From assembly GCF_004792295.1 (NCBI RefSeq), contig NZ_SRRY01000001.1, forward strand, positions 1,436,501 to 1,500,500: a stretch of 64,000 nucleotides of DNA, written 5' to 3'. Shown in pieces: positions 29,447 to 38,774 of this stretch (positions are counted from its first letter, which is position 1; every line of letters starts with the position of its first letter). The notes under the pieces are model-generated. The model was not told where the DNA came from, ran no database searches, and saw only the letters and a program-made list of their open reading frames with translations. Position numbers and translations under genes: made by a program. The DNA is from Pseudoalteromonas sp. MEBiC 03607. GTDB lineage: Bacteria > Pseudomonadota > Gammaproteobacteria > Enterobacterales > Alteromonadaceae.

Positions 29447-32077
29447 ATGACTGACCAAATTGCTGTATTTACTAACGTCGGTGAGCGTACAAATGTAACA
29501 GGCTCGGCTAAGTTTAAGCGCTTGATCATGGAAGAAGATTACGAGACCGCTCTCGATGTTGCCCGTGAACAAGTTGAAAATGGCGCGCAAGTGATTGATA
29601 TCAATATGGATGAAGCCATGTTGGACTCGAAAGCGGCGATGGTAAAGTTTTTAAACTTAATTGCCTCAGAGCCTGATATCTCAAAAGTACCTATCATGGT
29701 CGACTCATCGAAATGGGATGTGATTGAAGCAGGCTTAAAGTGTATTCAAGGTAAGGCCATTGTTAACTCAATTTCACTTAAAGAAGGTGAAGAGCCGTTC
29801 ATCCGCCAAGCTAAGTTAATTAAACGCTTTGGTGCTGCTGCGGTTGTAATGGCGTTTGATGAAACCGGGCAAGCAGAAACTGCTGATCGTAAGTTCGAGA
29901 TTTGTCAGCGTAGTTACAAAATACTCGTTGATGATATTGGCTTTCCGCCAGAAGACATTATTTTTGACCCGAACATTTTTGCCGTCGCAACGGGCATTGA
30001 AGAGCACGATAACTACGCTGTTGAGTTTATCGAAGGTACGCGCCGAATTAAGCAAGGCTTACCGCACTGTAAAGTGTCGGGGGGTGTATCGAATGTGTCG
30101 TTCTCGTTCCGAGGTAATAACCCAGTACGTGAAGCTATTCACTCAGTGTTTTTATACCACGCGATTAAAGCGGGTATGGACATGGGCATTGTAAATGCGG
30201 GCCAATTAGCGGTTTACGATGATATCCCTGAAGAGCTGCGTAAAGCTGTAGAAGATGTGATCCTCAATACCGACTCAGGTGCTGGTGAGCGACTTGTTGA
30301 ACTTGCACCCAAATACTCAGGTATGGCGCAAGCAGAAAAAGTTGAAGACTTAGAATGGCGTACATGGCCTGTTGAAAAGCGCCTTGAACATGCGCTAGTA
30401 AAAGGCATTACCGAATACATCGATGAAGATACCGAAGAGTGCCGCAAGAGCAAAGCTAAGCCTATCGAAGTGATCGAAGGCCCGCTTATGGACGGCATGA
30501 ACGTTGTAGGTGACTTATTTGGCGCGGGTAAAATGTTCTTACCTCAGGTTGTTAAATCTGCTCGTGTAATGAAACGCGCCGTTGCCTATCTTGACCCTTT
30601 CATTGAAGCAGAAAAAGAAGAGGGCGCAACCAATGGTAAAGTGGTTATGGCAACCGTTAAGGGCGACGTACACGACATTGGTAAAAATATCGTAGGCGTG
30701 GTACTGCAATGTAATAACTACGAGGTTATCGACCTTGGTGTGATGGTGCCTGCAGAGAAAATTTTGCAAACCGCCATTGACGAAAAAGCCGACATTATTG
30801 GTTTATCAGGGCTTATTACCCCATCCCTTGATGAAATGGTGCATGTTGCCAAAGAAATGACCCGTCGTGGTTTTGAATTACCGCTACTGATTGGTGGTGC
30901 AACAACCTCTAAAGCGCATACCGCGGTTAAAATTGAACCTCAGTATGATAAAGGTGTGGTTTACGTAAATAACGCCAGCCGTGCTGTGGGTGTGGTTTCT
31001 AATTTACTGTCTAAAGAGTTAAAGCCAGCATTTTTAGAGAAAACCAAGACTGAGTATGAAAAAGTACGTGAACAACAAGCACGTAAAAAGCCGCGCTCAA
31101 AACCCGTTACTTTACAGCGTGCTCGCGACAACGCTGTAAAACTTGATTGGGACAACTACACACCACCTGTGCCGAAAAAGCTAGGTGTCACAGAGTTTAA
31201 AGATGTTTCGATTGCGACGTTAAGACAGTACATCGACTGGACACCTTATTTCATGACGTGGTCAATTGCAGGTAAGTACCCACGTATTCTTGAAGATGAA
31301 ATTGTTGGCGAACAAGCTAAAAGCTTATTTGCTGATGCCAATGCAATGCTTGATGAACTTGAGCAATCAGGTGCGCTACAACCTCTTGGTGTAATTGGTT
31401 TATTCCCAGCAAACCGAGTAGGGGATGACATTGAGATTTACACCGATGAGTCGCGTACAACGCTTTTAACTACATCGTGTCATTTACGTCAGCAAACTGA
31501 AAAAACCGACTTTGCTAACTACTGCTTAGCCGATTATATCGCGCCAAAAGGCATCCCTGATTACTTTGGTGCTTTTGCGGTAACTGGTGGTCTTGAAGAG
31601 GATGACCTTGCCTATGCCTTCGATGCCAAGCAAGATGATTACAATAAGATCATGGTTAAAGCCGTTGCTGACCGTTTAGCAGAAGCGTTTGCTGAATATT
31701 TGCATGAACAAGTGCGTAAAGAATATTGGGGCTATGCGGTAGATGAAAATCTATCGAATGATGAACTTATTCGTGAAAACTACCAAGGTATTCGCCCAGC
31801 GCCAGGTTATCCTGCTTGTCCTGAGCATACCGAGAAGAAGAAAATCTGGCAGTTACTTGATACCGAACAGCGTATTGGCATGAAGCTAACCAGTTCATAC
31901 GCAATGTGGCCGGGTGCTGCAGTTTCTGGTTGGTATTTCTCTCACCCTGAAGCGAAATACTACGCAGTGGCGCAAATTCAAAAAGATCAGGTTGAAGATT
32001 ACGCTAAGCGTACCAACATGACACTTGCTGAAGCTGAGCGTTGGTTGTCGCCTAATTTGGGCTATGAGCCAGAATAA
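29447..32077 (+). CDS. metH: Methionine synthase MetH, folate/cobalamin/reactivation part
   Basis: An 876-residue protein equal to the rest of MetH. In order it has the pterin-binding domain ([17 protein letters not shown], residues about 10-26), the helical cap and B12 domain ([13 protein letters not shown], His ligand about 408), and the SAM-binding reactivation domain ([16 protein letters not shown], about 786). Together with the preceding part the total is 1231 residues, against 1227 for intact E. coli MetH. The Shine-Dalgarno AGGA overlaps the TAG of the first part, which suggests coupled re-initiation. No residue loss is seen in the catalytic blocks. Confidence 0.93.
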   Translation: MTDQIAVFTNVGERTNVTGSAKFKRLIMEEDYETALDVAREQVENGAQVIDINMDEAMLDSKAAMVKFLNLIASEPDISKVPIMVDSSKWDVIEAGLKCIQGKAIVNSISLKEGEEPFIRQAKLIKRFGAAAVVMAFDETGQAETADRKFEICQRSYKILVDDIGFPPEDIIFDPNIFAVATGIEEHDNYAVEFIEGTRRIKQGLPHCKVSGGVSNVSFSFRGNNPVREAIHSVFLYHAIKAGMDMGIVNAGQLAVYDDIPEELRKAVEDVILNTDSGAGERLVELAPKYSGMAQAEKVEDLEWRTWPVEKRLEHALVKGITEYIDEDTEECRKSKAKPIEVIEGPLMDGMNVVGDLFGAGKMFLPQVVKSARVMKRAVAYLDPFIEAEKEEGATNGKVVMATVKGDVHDIGKNIVGVVLQCNNYEVIDLGVMVPAEKILQTAIDEKADIIGLSGLITPSLDEMVHVAKEMTRRGFELPLLIGGATTSKAHTAVKIEPQYDKGVVYVNNASRAVGVVSNLLSKELKPAFLEKTKTEYEKVREQQARKKPRSKPVTLQRARDNAVKLDWDNYTPPVPKKLGVTEFKDVSIATLRQYIDWTPYFMTWSIAGKYPRILEDEIVGEQAKSLFADANAMLDELEQSGALQPLGVIGLFPANRVGDDIEIYTDESRTTLLTTSCHLRQQTEKTDFANYCLADYIAPKGIPDYFGAFAVTGGLEEDDLAYAFDAKQDDYNKIMVKAVADRLAEAFAEYLHEQVRKEYWGYAVDENLSNDELIRENYQGIRPAPGYPACPEHTEKKKIWQLLDTEQRIGMKLTSSYAMWPGAAVSGWYFSHPEAKYYAVAQIQKDQVEDYAKRTNMTLAEAERWLSPNLGYEPE

Positions 32078-32095
32078 TAACCTTTAGTTTGAATT

Positions 32096-32126
32096 AAAAA
32101 CGAGCCTCAAATGGCTCGTTTTTTTA
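32096..32126 (+). terminator. Terminator of the metA-metH operon
   Basis: The stem aaaaacgagcc (32096-32106) pairs with ggctcgttttt (32113-32123), followed by more T. It lies about 20 bp after the stop. Confidence 0.88.
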
Positions 32127-32242
32127 TGCCCATTTTTTTCATACTTTTTTCTTTTTAATTGCTTTAGTACTGGCAAATTCCTTCTAATTTAAATATTTGT
32201 GTTAAAGTTATTGAGGTTGAGCAAGGAATCTAAGGTGAAATT

Positions 32243-33283
32243 GTGATTGATACTGTGAATGCAAGCGAGAGAGATAAAGCGCGATTCTTACGCGTATTTG
32301 CATTTATTGGTGCAGTGACCTCTTTGTTGATGTCGGTCACAAGTTATCAAGATGGCTACATCGCATTAAGTTATTTATTAATTGTTGGCGTTGTTATTTT
32401 TGCTTTGCCTTTTTTAATAAAGGGGCGTGATCAATTTATTTCAGTACTCATGCTGTACGCACTTTATGCAATGATGTGCTTCTTAACTGTCTCGGGTGGC
32501 AGTAATGGCACAGGGCCGTTATGGCTATTTATTGTATCCCCAGTAACATTTTTTATTCGTGGCTTAAAGCGCGGAGCGTTCGATCTTATCCTGCTTGCCA
32601 TTATTATCTCAGTGCTTTTCTATTTTACCGATCAATTTGGTTATTACAGTTATTCGAGTCATTACTTTCCAACGCGGGTCATGCTGTGCTTCTCTATTTT
32701 ATGTATTTTGGGTGGCTTCTACGAATATTACCGCAACAAATACAGTTTAGAGTTAATGAAGCAACTTAAAATTAATCAAAAGCTTGCTCGCTATGATGCA
32801 ATGACTGAACTGGTAAATCGTCGCTTTGCAACTGAGTGCTTACAAGATAAACGCTTTGGCGAAGGGGCTGTGTTCTTGCTGATGGATGTTGATAACTTTA
32901 AACAAATCAACGACACCTATGGTCATCAAGTGGGCGATGAGGTGCTAATATTTTTCTCTGATGTCTTTAAAGAAGTGTGCACAGAAGAAGATGTTATTTC
33001 CCGTTGGGGCGGCGAAGAGTTTTTAATTGTTATTCCTGCGGGGAATGAACAACGGGCCTACCAAGTTGCAGACAACATTCATAAAAAGCTCGCTGAAAAG
33101 CCATTTACGAGCGGCCAGCATCGTTTTCATGTCACCTTAAGTATTGGCTTATACGTGCGCGTCGCTGATGAGAGCATGGATCATTGCTTAAACATTGCTG
33201 ATAAGCGACTTTACCGTGCTAAATCGCAAGGTAAAAATCAAACGGTTGCTGAAGTTGATTTAGCAAAGCATGAGCCTGCTTGA
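32243..33283 (+). CDS. Membrane-bound GGDEF diguanylate cyclase
   Basis: A 346-residue protein with six or so N-terminal membrane helices (residues 15-165) and a C-terminal GGDEF domain that makes cyclic-di-GMP from GTP. The active-site loop is RWGGEEF (about residue 252), and MDVDNFKQINDTYGHQVGD is intact. The RxxD inhibitory site that normally lies just before the loop is not seen (the stretch reads CTEEDVIS), so product inhibition may be weak. The start is GTG at 32243 with aaggtg upstream. The sensed signal of the membrane part is unknown. Confidence 0.92.
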   Translation: MIDTVNASERDKARFLRVFAFIGAVTSLLMSVTSYQDGYIALSYLLIVGVVIFALPFLIKGRDQFISVLMLYALYAMMCFLTVSGGSNGTGPLWLFIVSPVTFFIRGLKRGAFDLILLAIIISVLFYFTDQFGYYSYSSHYFPTRVMLCFSILCILGGFYEYYRNKYSLELMKQLKINQKLARYDAMTELVNRRFATECLQDKRFGEGAVFLLMDVDNFKQINDTYGHQVGDEVLIFFSDVFKEVCTEEDVISRWGGEEFLIVIPAGNEQRAYQVADNIHKKLAEKPFTSGQHRFHVTLSIGLYVRVADESMDHCLNIADKRLYRAKSQGKNQTVAEVDLAKHEPA

Positions 33284-33286
33284 TAA

Positions 33287-33311
33287 ATAAAGCCGCAATT
33301 AGCGGCTTTAT
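33287..33311. terminator. Bidirectional terminator between GGDEF and csbD genes
   Basis: The stem ataaagccgc (33287-33296, partly) pairs with gcggctttat (33302-33311) around AATTA. A/T tracts on both sides fit use by both convergent genes. Confidence 0.8.
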
Positions 33312-33323
33312 TTATTGCTCAAA

Positions 33324-33521
33324 TTAATGGCTTTTTTCAAAGTCGCTGACTTCACGCTCAGCTTCTTCTTTCGATTTACCGTATTTTTGCTGGATTTTAC
33401 CAACAAGCTCTTTACGGCTACCCTCAATCACATCTAAATCACCATCAGTAAGTTCGCCCCATTTACGTTGCGCTTTACCTTTAAGTTCTTTCCAATTACC
33501 TTCTAAACGATCGCTGTTCAT
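33324..33521 (-). CDS. CsbD family stress protein
   Basis: A 65-residue, highly charged protein of the CsbD/YjbJ family, recognised by NSDRLEGNWKELKGKAQRKWGELTDGD in its first half (abridged: LEGNWKELKGKAQ) and a Lys/Glu-rich helical second half. Family members are abundant in stationary phase or stress, but their molecular role is not known. The second of two adjacent ATG codons is used because aaggag then has normal spacing. Confidence 0.9.
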   Translation of the reverse strand: MNSDRLEGNWKELKGKAQRKWGELTDGDLDVIEGSRKELVGKIQQKYGKSKEEAEREVSDFEKSH

Positions 33522-33768
33522 CATAATCTCCTTACTTTGTTAAACATTCGTGTTAGTAAGAGCAATCGTTATGCCACTCCAGCCTTGTAAGTAAACAATT
33601 GATATTATTGATTTTTAATTTTTTGTGTTAGTTGGTGGAGTTATCTAATTGCAATTTGTACCTGTTTAAAGGTTGAAGCGTGTAATTATTTCATGCAATT
33701 TAAGGCTACTCATCCCTGCCTGTAATTTTTTGATACAATGCGCGAAAAGAAAGTAAGAGATACCTAAC

Positions 33769-36189
33769 GTGCTGCCAGTTGAAGATATTTATCAATCCCT
33801 GTTAACAACATTACAGAGTAACCCTATGGCCTTATTGCAAGCGCCACCGGGAGCGGGTAAATCAACATGGCTACCTCTTACCTTAATGCGCGAAGGGCAC
33901 TTTAAACGCATTGTTATGTTAGAGCCAAGACGACTCGCCGCACGCAATATTGCTCAGTACTTGGCAAGTCAGCAAAATGAAAAAGTTGGCGACAGTGTCG
34001 GCTTACGCATTCGTGGCGAATCAAAAGCTAGTTCTGCAACTAAGCTTGAAATTGTCACCGAAGGCATGCTGACGCGTATGTTGCAAAATGATCCAGAGCT
34101 TAGTGATGTTGATTTACTTATATTTGATGAATTTCATGAGCGCTCAATTGCCGCAGATACGGCTTTGGCATTTGCCCTTGAAACACAAGCTGCACTTCGC
34201 GATGATTTAAAAATCTTACTGATGTCGGCAACCTTAGACGGCGAACGTTACAGTGAGTTTTTCAGCTGCCCTATCATCTCATCACAAGGACGAAGCTACC
34301 CAATTGATGAAGTGTATATTCCACTTAAAGACGAAAGCCGCTGGCTGGATGACATACCTGCAGTAATAAAACAGGCGCTTAGTGAGCAAACGGGCAGTGC
34401 TTTAGTATTTTTGCCAGGGCAGCGTGAAATCATGCGCGTTCAGCAGTCTTTAAATGATTTAGGTGATAGCGTCGAAGTATTTAGCTTGTATGGTGAGCAA
34501 AATAAAAACGAGCAACAAGCTGCTATCGCGCCTGCTAAAAATGGTAAACGCAAAGTGGTATTAACCACCAATGTCGCTGAAACCAGTTTGACCATTGAAG
34601 GAATACGCATTGTGGTTGATAGCGGCAAACGCCGTGCTGCCAATTTCAATTTAAAAACCGGTGTTACAGAGCTTGTTACGCAAAGTATTTCTCGTTCTTC
34701 TGCCATACAGCGCGCTGGTCGTGCTGGGCGAATTGAGCCGGGGGTTGTGTATCGATTAGGTTCTAAGCAAACCTTTGAGCGCCGTAACAGCCATGATGCG
34801 CCAGAAATTTTGACCAGTGATATTAGTCAATTGTTATTAGAGGCAAAGCAGTGGGGGGCATCACTTGCCGAGCTTAGCTTACTCGACCCACCTAGTAGCC
34901 AGCAGATTAAACAGGCAACGGCACTTTTGAAAATGCTCGAAGCCATTGATGAAAATGAAAAGCTAACAACCCTCGGTAGCCAAATGCTGAGCTATGGAGC
35001 CGATATTCGCCTCTCGCATATGCTCATTAAGGCAAAGCAACTAGAGCAGCGCATGCCTGGTATTTATGTATTAGCGGGGTATTTAACGGCACTGCTTGAA
35101 AGCCGCATCAGTATGCCAGCTGATCTTAATTTGGCATTACATAGTCAGCACAGCAAACCGCACCCAGTATTTAAGCAGCAATTAAATTATTGGCTATCGC
35201 GCTTGCAACTCAAGCCGGTTAATGAGCTTAAAACAGAGTACTTGTCGCTGCTGGTGGCACTTGCCTTTCCTGACCGTTTAGCCAAAAAGCGCGGGAATGG
35301 TTATTTACTTGCCAACGGTGCGGGCGCCGATTTAAGTGAGGAGTTTTGGCATAACGATGATTATATTGCCATTGCTCACATGGGCGGCCATAAGGGAAAC
35401 CGTGTTTTTGCTGCTGTTGCCTTTATGCCAAGTGAGCTTGAAGATGAGCTTTCGCATTTATTTACTGAGCAAACTCGCTGCGAATACGATGAAAAAGCAG
35501 GGCGTTTTATTCATCAAGATGAGCTAAAGCTGGGTGCTATCACCATAGCGAGTCAGCCAAGTAAACAGCCCCTAGATAAGAGCGAGCGTACTAAAGCGTG
35601 GTTAAACTTATTTAGTAAGCAGGGCTTTTCGTTATTTAATGATCAGCCTGACAGTGAGCAGTTACTTATTCGAATGAGTTTGGCAAGTAAGCTGTTACCA
35701 GAATCATTCCCACTTTTAAATCATGATGAATTAATTGCCGATAACCAATGGCTTGCACCTTATTTGGATGATATTAAGAACCTTGAGCAATTAAAAAAGT
35801 TTAATTACAGCGAAGCGATCAAAAGCTGTTTTGATTGGCAGCAGCAAAGCCTATTGAATGAACACCTGCCCTTGCGATTAACTGTGCCAAGTGGTTCAAA
35901 TGTAAAAGTGACCTATCAGCTCGATGGCCCAGCAAAGCTCAGTGTGCGCATGCAAGAAGTGTATGGCATGACCAGCACGCCTTTGCTGGCCCAAGGTAAA
36001 CTGCCATTATTAATGGAGCTATTATCACCAGCGCGGCGACCGCTACAGCTAACCCAAGACTTAGCTAACTTTTGGCAAACGAGTTACCGCGATGTGCAAA
36101 AAGAAATGAAAGGGCGTTATCCAAAACATTTTTGGCCAGATAACCCCGCCACCAGCCAAGCGACTAATAAAGTAAAAAGTAAGATGTGA
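33769..36189 (+). CDS. hrpB: ATP-dependent helicase HrpB
   Basis: An 806-residue DEAH-box helicase of the HrpB family. Motifs are LLQAPPGAGKSTWLPL (Walker A, about residue 25), DEFHERS (DEAH-type box, about 123), LLMSATLDG (motif III), and TTNVAETSLTIEG with AIQRAGRAGR (motifs V and VI). The HrpB C-terminal domain is complete and ends KGRYPKHFWPDNP. The start is GTG. It is probably monocistronic. The cellular role of HrpB is not well defined; RNA processing is likely from the wider family. Confidence 0.92.
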   Translation: MLPVEDIYQSLLTTLQSNPMALLQAPPGAGKSTWLPLTLMREGHFKRIVMLEPRRLAARNIAQYLASQQNEKVGDSVGLRIRGESKASSATKLEIVTEGMLTRMLQNDPELSDVDLLIFDEFHERSIAADTALAFALETQAALRDDLKILLMSATLDGERYSEFFSCPIISSQGRSYPIDEVYIPLKDESRWLDDIPAVIKQALSEQTGSALVFLPGQREIMRVQQSLNDLGDSVEVFSLYGEQNKNEQQAAIAPAKNGKRKVVLTTNVAETSLTIEGIRIVVDSGKRRAANFNLKTGVTELVTQSISRSSAIQRAGRAGRIEPGVVYRLGSKQTFERRNSHDAPEILTSDISQLLLEAKQWGASLAELSLLDPPSSQQIKQATALLKMLEAIDENEKLTTLGSQMLSYGADIRLSHMLIKAKQLEQRMPGIYVLAGYLTALLESRISMPADLNLALHSQHSKPHPVFKQQLNYWLSRLQLKPVNELKTEYLSLLVALAFPDRLAKKRGNGYLLANGAGADLSEEFWHNDDYIAIAHMGGHKGNRVFAAVAFMPSELEDELSHLFTEQTRCEYDEKAGRFIHQDELKLGAITIASQPSKQPLDKSERTKAWLNLFSKQGFSLFNDQPDSEQLLIRMSLASKLLPESFPLLNHDELIADNQWLAPYLDDIKNLEQLKKFNYSEAIKSCFDWQQQSLLNEHLPLRLTVPSGSNVKVTYQLDGPAKLSVRMQEVYGMTSTPLLAQGKLPLLMELLSPARRPLQLTQDLANFWQTSYRDVQKEMKGRYPKHFWPDNPATSQATNKVKSKM

Positions 36190-36234
36190 CTTTAATGAAG
36201 TAAGTGATTAAGTTTGCAGTACTTTGGGTTGGTC

Positions 36235-36537
36235 TTAAGCGATTGCTTCCAACCCTTTTTGCTCTGCCAGAGTGAGCATTTTCAATGCTGCTCCTCTTGG
36301 TGAGCTATCACCTTGCTCCCATTTTTTAACTAACTTGTCACTGACATTTAAGTATTGAGCAAAGACCGGTTGAGAGAGGTTGTACTTCAGTCTTAAATTA
36401 CGAACTTGTTCGGGGGTAAATTCATGAACATTTGTAAGGCACAATGCGTCAAATTTACGCATAGTCGTTTTGTCTATAACTCCAGACTTTTTTAATCCAC
36501 TCGCTGTTTTGTGAACTGACTTTAATATGTCACTCAT
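36235..36537 (-). CDS. HTH antitoxin of a HigBA-like module
   Basis: A 100-residue DNA-binding protein with an Xre-type helix-turn-helix in its second half (FTPEQVRNLRLKYNLSQPVF then LNVSDKLVKKWEQG). It resembles HigA/NadS antitoxins. The gene overlaps the toxin gene by 8 bp and is second in the operon, the HigBA order. The ATG at 36537 is chosen because aggtga precedes it; two upstream starts (GTG, ATG) lack good spacing. It should neutralise the toxin and repress the shared promoter through the palindrome at 36905. Confidence 0.82.
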   Translation of the reverse strand: MSDILKSVHKTASGLKKSGVIDKTTMRKFDALCLTNVHEFTPEQVRNLRLKYNLSQPVFAQYLNVSDKLVKKWEQGDSSPRGAALKMLTLAEQKGLEAIA

Positions 36538-36904
36538 GATCATCACCTACAATTAAAAGTTCGCCATCATCGACTAGTTGCTCAAGTTCACTTTGGGAAA
36601 AACGAATAAACTCTTTTGCTAACTCTTTTAATGCTAACTTTTCTCTAGCATTTATATTAGCCCTAACGTTTTTAGCAAACGCGTAAAGAAAGAAATATTT
36701 ATCACCAATTACAGCCCCGACGATAGTTCTATAACCCGCTCTTTTTCCTTTACTGCCCATGGCTACGCGCTTTTTATAAACATTACCACCTAGGTCTGCA
36801 TCGTAAAGGCCTGCTGACATCTCTTTGCAAGCGTTTATTAAATCAATATCAGACAAACTTTCTTTTTTCGTGCGCGAAACAAAATCCTTTGTTTTATAAA
36901 TCAT
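36530..36904 (-). CDS. RelE/HigB-like toxin
   Basis: A 124-residue protein of the RelE/ParE superfamily, HigB2-like branch. The core contains GGNVYKKRVAMGSKGKRAGYR, shortened here to the basic GSKGKRAGYRTI, then KYFFLYAFAKNVRANI and a helical tail KLALKELAKEF. Such toxins usually cut mRNA on the ribosome. The ATG at 36904 is preferred because ggag lies 7 bp upstream. It is the first gene of the pair. Whether it is active cannot be told from sequence. Confidence 0.82.
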   Translation of the reverse strand: MIYKTKDFVSRTKKESLSDIDLINACKEMSAGLYDADLGGNVYKKRVAMGSKGKRAGYRTIVGAVIGDKYFFLYAFAKNVRANINAREKLALKELAKEFIRFSQSELEQLVDDGELLIVGDDHE

Positions 36905-36927
36905 AGTATACTCCATTAGGGTATACT
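36905..36927. promoter_or_regulatory. Inverted repeat covering the toxin start: autoregulatory operator
   Basis: AGTATAC (36905-36911) and GTATACT (36921-36927) are perfect inverted arms with a 9-bp spacer that holds the Shine-Dalgarno. It abuts the start codon of the toxin gene. Toxin-antitoxin operons are usually repressed by the antitoxin at such a site. Confidence 0.65.
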
Positions 36928-37142
36928 TTCAATGTTCCACTCAGTAGCAAATCAATGATAATGGAGTTTTCATTGGTGTCCCTCTAATGTTGATAGCAGA
37001 AGTAATGGGTGATTACCAGCTATCTATCTGAGCAAAACCAATACGAATAAAATAAACCGTTACAATTTCTAGCCTTGTTTTGGTTTCTCTTTTGCTGGCT
37101 GTTTAGTAGTCTAATTGAGTCATTAATAAAAAGAGAAAGCCG

Positions 37143-37580
37143 GTGTCTGCAGCTATTACCCTTGCTCAATATGTTAAAAAACGAACAGGTGTGCCTCTGG
37201 GGCATAAAGACTCGCTGCGCAATATGCTGACACGTTCTCTAGGTGCTAGCTCGTTTTATCTGTTTTGGCGATATTGGAATCCGGTCTGGAGCTATTATTT
37301 ATCTCGGTATGTAATGAAGCCTTGCAATGACATTATGCCGGTTTGGTGTGCGGTTGTTGTGACCTTTGCTGTAAGCGGTGCGCTGCACGATTTAGCAGTC
37401 AGTTTAGTGAAGTTAAAGCCACTATTCTTTTTTACTCCTTGGTTTACTGTGATGGGCGCTTTGGTATTAGTAAGCAAGTACAGCCAAATACAGTTTAGTT
37501 CTGCTCCTTGGTGGTTAAGAGCGCTCGCCAACATCAGCTTTATTGTATTGAGCTATTGGTTGACGAGCCACCTTTTTTAG
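37143..37580 (+). CDS. Short MBOAT-like membrane protein
   Basis: A 145-residue membrane protein with about four hydrophobic segments. The stretch SFYLFWRYWNPVW and the later VTFAVSGALHDLAV resemble the catalytic region of membrane-bound O-acyltransferases (MBOAT/wax synthase), where F-x-x-S-G-x-x-H-D holds the active His. Known family members are 300-500 residues, so this is either a minimal form or a fragment. The start is GTG at 37143. It stands alone, convergent with the oxidoreductase gene 4 bp away. The assignment is by motif only. Confidence 0.5.
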   Translation: MSAAITLAQYVKKRTGVPLGHKDSLRNMLTRSLGASSFYLFWRYWNPVWSYYLSRYVMKPCNDIMPVWCAVVVTFAVSGALHDLAVSLVKLKPLFFFTPWFTVMGALVLVSKYSQIQFSSAPWWLRALANISFIVLSYWLTSHLF

Positions 37581-37584
37581 TGCG

Positions 37585-38676
37585 TTACTGCGTTGCTAAA
37601 GGGTAGTCAGTGTAGCCTTTAGCACCGCCTCCAAATAGGGTATCTGGATCATGCTGAGCAAGCTCAATACCTTGTTCAATGCGCGCTGGCAGATCTGGGT
37701 TTGCAACAAACGGGCGACCAAAACCAATTAAATCAGCCCAGCCTGCGGCCAATGCTTGCTCTGCTTTCTCGCCAGTGTATTTGCCTGCATAAATCATTAA
37801 TCCGGCATAGTTTTCACGCAGAGCTTGCTTAAAACTTTGCTCCATTAAAGGCGCATCATCCCAATCAGCTTCGGCAATGTGTAGGTAAGCAACATTAAGG
37901 TTATTGAGTACTTTTGCTGCGCCAATATAGGTTTCAAACGGGTTATCATCAACCGTACCATTGAGTGTTGTGAGTGGTGCAAGGCGCACGCCAACACGCT
38001 CAGCGCCAATTTCATCACATACCGCTTGTGTCACTTGTTGTAAAAAGCGTAAGCGGTTTTCTAAACTGCCGCCGTATTCATCAGTACGTTGGTTCGACTC
38101 TGAATCAATAAATTGATTAATTAAGTAACCATTAGCAGCGTGAAGTTCAACACCATCAAACCCTGCATCAACTGCATTACGGGCAGCTTGGCGGTATTCG
38201 TTTATAACCTGTTTGATGTCGTCATGACTCATTGCACGTGGCTGTGCTGTGGCAACAAAGTCGGGTTTGTCATCTTCATCAATAAAAACTTTAACGTCTT
38301 TAGCTGCAATCGCAGATGGCGCGATTGGTTGCTCGCCACCTGTGTTACTTGGGTGAGATACTCGGCCAACATGCCAAAGCTGAGCGAACATAATGCCACC
38401 AGCTTGATGAACTTTGTCGGTTACTTTCTTCCAACCGGCAATTTGCTCGGCAGTGTAAATACCTGGTGTCCAAGCATAGCCCTTACCTAGGGCTGATATT
38501 TGTGTGCCTTCGCTAATAATTAAGCCGGCGCTGGCACGCTGGGCATAGTAGTCGGCCATTAACTCATTGGCAATATCACCCGGTTGTGATGAGCGAGAGC
38601 GAGTCATCGGTGGCATAACAATGCGGTTTTTTAAAGTATGACCGGCAAGTTGTACGGTATCGAATAATTTGTTCAT
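37585..38676 (-). CDS. Old yellow enzyme family alkene reductase (NemA-like)
   Basis: A 363-residue FMN flavoprotein of the old yellow enzyme family. The TIM-barrel starts LFDTVQLAGHTLKNRIVMPPMTRSRS (abridged LKNRIVMPPMTRSR), and the substrate His-Asn pair is in VELHAANGYLINQF. FGRPFVANPDLPARI binds FMN phosphate near the C-terminus. Such enzymes reduce electrophilic alkenes, nitro compounds or N-ethylmaleimide with NADPH. It lies downstream of a LysR regulator reading the same way, behind an inverted repeat that is also present before the exporter. Confidence 0.92.
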   Translation of the reverse strand: MNKLFDTVQLAGHTLKNRIVMPPMTRSRSSQPGDIANELMADYYAQRASAGLIISEGTQISALGKGYAWTPGIYTAEQIAGWKKVTDKVHQAGGIMFAQLWHVGRVSHPSNTGGEQPIAPSAIAAKDVKVFIDEDDKPDFVATAQPRAMSHDDIKQVINEYRQAARNAVDAGFDGVELHAANGYLINQFIDSESNQRTDEYGGSLENRLRFLQQVTQAVCDEIGAERVGVRLAPLTTLNGTVDDNPFETYIGAAKVLNNLNVAYLHIAEADWDDAPLMEQSFKQALRENYAGLMIYAGKYTGEKAEQALAAGWADLIGFGRPFVANPDLPARIEQGIELAQHDPDTLFGGGAKGYTDYPLATQ

Positions 38677-38743
38677 TACGGCTCCTTGAAAGCGAATATG
38701 CTTTCAGCATAACGAAAATTATTTATGAAATTAATGCCAGTCA

Positions 38744-38762
38744 TCACAAAACACTTTTGTTA
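38744..38762. promoter_or_regulatory. LysR-type operator copy before the alkene reductase
   Basis: TCACAAAA-cac-TTTTGTTA (8-3-8) is a near-perfect inverted repeat, 67 bp before the reductase start. It matches the repeat at 39682-39700 in 14 of 16 arm positions. Confidence 0.55.
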
Positions 38763-38774
38763 AAAATGCAATAA

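Noticed and set aside
29816..31431. Several antisense and out-of-frame ORFs in metH
   Set aside because: All lie inside the conserved MetH reading frame and have no ribosome-binding sites or recognisable motifs.
28370..32077. MetH as a pseudogene or frameshift
   Set aside because: Both parts share a frame, catalytic motifs are intact, and the second part has its own well-spaced Shine-Dalgarno, so a functional split is more likely.
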